From Calditenuis sp032249575 (GTDB taxonomy: Archaea; Thermoproteota; Nitrososphaeria_A; Caldarchaeales; Calditenuaceae), in contig JAVVHL010000021.1 of the NCBI GenBank assembly GCA_032249575.1, positions 1 to 14,635 of the forward strand: DNA of 14,635 nucleotides, read 5' to 3'. The translations under genes and the position numbers were made by a program. Shown here in pieces: positions 12,922-14,635 of this stretch. Below the pieces are notes generated by a model. The model searched no databases and was not told the DNA's origin. It worked only from the letters and a program-made list of their open reading frames with translations. The first letter of the stretch is position 1. Each line of letters starts with the position of its first letter.

Positions 12922-14316
12922 TCACCCGATGAAGGCCTCGTGGACAGCCCTCACGGCCTCATCAGCGTCACGCTCCTTCACGACGAAAGAGATGTTGAGC
13001 TCCGATGAACCCTGAGCGATCATCCTGACGTTAATCCCCTTCTCAGCGACTGCGGTGAAGACCTTGCTCGCAACGCCAGGAGTCCCCTTCATCCCTTCAC
13101 CGATCACGGCTATCGCTGCGACGTCCCGCTCCACTTCCAGCTCTCCCCCTCCCAGCTCGCCGATGACCTCCCTCTCGAGACCCCTGACGACGATGTCAGT
13201 CATGGGTCTGGGAAGGACGACCGAGATCGAGGCGCTCGAGACGCTCTGGGAGATCATCAGAGGAACGACCTTCAGCTGCTCGAGGACCGCCAGGACCCTC
13301 GCGGAGAGGGCACCGCCCTTGAGGACGTCTCCCTTGACCGTCAGCATCGAGACGTTCTTAGTGAAGAGGACCGCCTTCGTGACGCCCATCTCCGTATCTG
13401 TGGAGTCGCAGATCACCGTCCCCTCCGCACCGGGGTTGAAGGTGTTCTTGATCCTGATGGGAATCCTCTTCTCCTTTGCGGGGAGGATGGTCCTGATCTG
13501 GAGGCCCTTCGCGCCGAAGTAGGCCATCTCCACTGCCTCCTCGTAGGATATCCTCCTGAGGACTTTGGCGGTCCTGACGACCCTCGGGTCCGCTGACATC
13601 ATGCCGTCCACGTCGGTCCAGAGCCAGACCTCCTTGGCGTCTAACGAGTAGGCGATGAGCGTCGCTGTGTAGTCCGATCCGCCCCTCCCCAGCGTTGTGG
13701 TCACCCCGTCCCTGTTGGCCGCTATGTACCCGGTCACCACAGGCACCTTTCCGTCGGAGAGGAGCTTGCCGAGGCGCTCCCTCAGCAGCTGGGCTGTCAG
13801 GGGCATCAACGGGTTGGCGTTACCGAAGGCGTCGTCGGTGACGATTCCAGCCTCCCCTCCCTCGAGGTAGACCGCATCTACCCCCATCGACCTGAGCGCA
13901 CCCCAGAAGATCTTCGTCGAGAGCCTCTCGCCGAAAGATGCGATCAGGTCCCTCGTCCTCTCTGTGACCTCCCGCAACAGCGAAGCGCTCGTCGCCACCT
14001 TCTCGAGCTCCTCCGTCCTCGCCGTCACGAACGACTCGACCTCTCTCCTGACGTCGACATCGTCGACCGCTTCCCTGCAGGCCTTGAGGTGTTCCTCCCT
14101 CAGCTCCCTCACCGTCTCGATGGCCTTCTGGGCATCTCCCCTCGAGGCAGCATCGGCCACGGCCATCAAACGGTCGGTCGTGTGGCCCATCGCTGAGCAG
14201 ACGACGACGAGGTCCCGGGTCCTGAGGGCCTCCGCTACCAGCTTGGCTGCGTTTCTGATCAGCTCGCCGTTGCCGAGGGACGTCCCGCCGAACTTCCAGA
14301 CCTGCAGCTCCCTCAT
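12922..14316 (-). CDS. lysC: Aspartate kinase
   Basis: Phosphorylates aspartate, the first step towards lysine, threonine, methionine and homoserine. The 464-residue protein begins with VWKFGGTSLGNGE (ATP/aspartate site), followed by SAMGHTTDRL, FGERLSTKIF, TGYIAANRDG, TTLGRGGSDYTATL, WTDVDGMMSADPR and the AYFGAKGLQIRT segment. Two C-terminal ACT domains (from AVLFTKNVSMLTVKG, and from VAAIAVIGEGMKGTPGVASK) indicate feedback control by an amino acid end product. Start: ATG 14316 directly precedes the first kinase strand; the frame runs back to TTG 14394, but the extra residues are unlike the family. It is monofunctional (no homoserine dehydrogenase part). It diverges from the cytochrome oxidase subunit gene. 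lysC is used as a generic symbol; which isozyme it is cannot be told. Confidence 0.93.
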   Translation of the reverse strand: MRELQVWKFGGTSLGNGELIRNAAKLVAEALRTRDLVVVCSAMGHTTDRLMAVADAASRGDAQKAIETVRELREEHLKACREAVDDVDVRREVESFVTARTEELEKVATSASLLREVTERTRDLIASFGERLSTKIFWGALRSMGVDAVYLEGGEAGIVTDDAFGNANPLMPLTAQLLRERLGKLLSDGKVPVVTGYIAANRDGVTTTLGRGGSDYTATLIAYSLDAKEVWLWTDVDGMMSADPRVVRTAKVLRRISYEEAVEMAYFGAKGLQIRTILPAKEKRIPIRIKNTFNPGAEGTVICDSTDTEMGVTKAVLFTKNVSMLTVKGDVLKGGALSARVLAVLEQLKVVPLMISQSVSSASISVVLPRPMTDIVVRGLEREVIGELGGGELEVERDVAAIAVIGEGMKGTPGVASKVFTAVAEKGINVRMIAQGSSELNISFVVKERDADEAVRAVHEAFIG

Positions 14317-14390
14317 CCGGAGACCCGGGTTTTCGGTTCCCGAGCTAATGATAACCCTGACCGTGCTCTGCACCCGTCGCCGGAAAATCA

Positions 14391-14400
14391 CCAAATATCA
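14391..14400 (+). promoter_or_regulatory. TATA-box candidate for the cytochrome oxidase subunit gene
   Basis: CCAAATATCA, centre about 31 bases before TTG 14427, is the only AT-rich stretch in the divergent region between the kinase and the oxidase subunit. It could serve either strand. Confidence 0.35.
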
Positions 14401-14426
14401 CCGGGTTCTCGAACGGACGAGGGGGC

Positions 14427-14635
14427 TTGGCTAAGGTCTGGATCTACGTCGCGGTCTTCGCGGCGCTGGTCGTGCTTACTGTGCTGGAGCTCGTGGTCTT
14501 CTCCCAGCCTCTGCCGAGGGCCGTGGTCGACGCATCGATAGTCCTGCTTGCCGGAGGGAAGGCGGTGCTGATAGCGCTGTTCTTCATGCATCTAGCCTAT
14601 GAGCCCAGATCCCTCTCGAGCCTCGCCGTCCTCGG
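14427..14635 (+). CDS. Cytochrome c oxidase subunit IV-like membrane protein (3' truncated)
   Basis: Small accessory membrane subunit of a heme-copper terminal oxidase. The frame stays open to the window end, giving 69 visible residues. Two hydrophobic segments are visible: VWIYVAVFAALVVLTVLELV (about 4-23) and VVDASIVLLAGGKAVLIALF (about 33-52). The second runs into KAVLIALFFMHLAYE, the characteristic lysine-to-FFMHL signature of the prokaryotic subunit IV (COX4/CyoD-like) family. TTG 14427 is chosen: a GAGGGGG run lies just upstream and a TATA-like box about 31 bases upstream. There is no ATG or GTG ahead of it in frame near the promoter. The rest of the gene, and presumably other oxidase subunits, lie beyond the right edge. 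It implies an oxygen-respiring host. Confidence 0.75.
   Translation, partial: MAKVWIYVAVFAALVVLTVLELVVFSQPLPRAVVDASIVLLAGGKAVLIALFFMHLAYEPRSLSSLAVL

Noticed and set aside
7171..14316. Threonine-synthase-like gene and aspartate kinase as one threonine biosynthesis unit
   Set aside because: They are about 4.5 kb apart on opposite strands with unrelated genes between; no homoserine dehydrogenase or kinase gene is present.
14317..14394. N-terminal extension of aspartate kinase from TTG 14394
   Set aside because: Aspartate kinases start just before the KFGGTS strand, and ATG 14316 is ideally placed. The extra 26 residues look unlike the family.

Overview
The window looks like a gene-dense, GC-rich archaeal chromosome segment. 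The archaeal signs are an archaeal-type ribosomal protein S4, TATA-like AT-rich boxes about 25-29 bases upstream of many start codons (leaderless transcription), and strong Shine-Dalgarno-like GGTGAT sites only at internal operon genes. Arginine is mostly encoded by AGG, as is common in thermophilic archaea. A partial cytochrome c oxidase subunit IV-like gene at the right edge suggests aerobic respiration, and an LLM-type oxidoreductase of the F420-associated kind is present. A thermophilic Thermoproteota/Aigarchaeota-like host fits, but that is inference; no 16S rRNA or other phylogenetic marker beyond S4 is visible.

Layout. 1-525: 3' part of an OsmC-like thiol peroxidase-type protein, running in from the left edge. 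602-1258: winged-helix regulator with a DUF4443-like tail. 1248-1667 (minus): Hsp20 chaperone, tail-to-tail with the regulator. 1784-2836: a carbamoyltransferase resembling YgeW. 2833-4380 (minus): fused ATPase of a nucleoside/sugar ABC importer. 4443-4673 (minus): stand-alone Lrp/AsnC sensor (RAM) domain. 4771-8448: three-gene operon of LLM flavin/F420 oxidoreductase, SsnA-like amidohydrolase and threonine-synthase-like PLP enzyme. 8436-11651 (minus): two-gene operon of adenine deaminase then dihydropyrimidinase/hydantoinase, converging on the previous operon. 11760-12260: ribosomal protein S4. 12317-12910: ribbon-helix-helix protein of unknown function. 12922-14316 (minus): aspartate kinase. 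14427 to the right edge: cytochrome oxidase subunit IV-like gene, 3' truncated. There is no gene-free stretch over 300 bases, and I see no rRNA, tRNA, insertion sequence or CRISPR.

The central block (about 1.78-11.65 kb) is the most interesting part. A YgeW-like carbamoyltransferase, an SsnA-like amidohydrolase, a hydantoinase, a fold-type-II PLP enzyme, adenine deaminase and a nucleoside-type ABC ATPase lie together. E. coli has ygeW, ygeX (PLP ammonia-lyase), hyuA and ssnA in a locus implicated in anaerobic purine/urate breakdown. I infer that this window holds an archaeal counterpart: nucleoside uptake, adenine deamination, ring-opening hydrolysis, carbamoyl transfer to recover energy or nitrogen, and a PLP elimination step, with an LLM oxidoreductase added. 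The substrates cannot be proved from sequence. The SsnA-like gene appears to start at a CTG codon.
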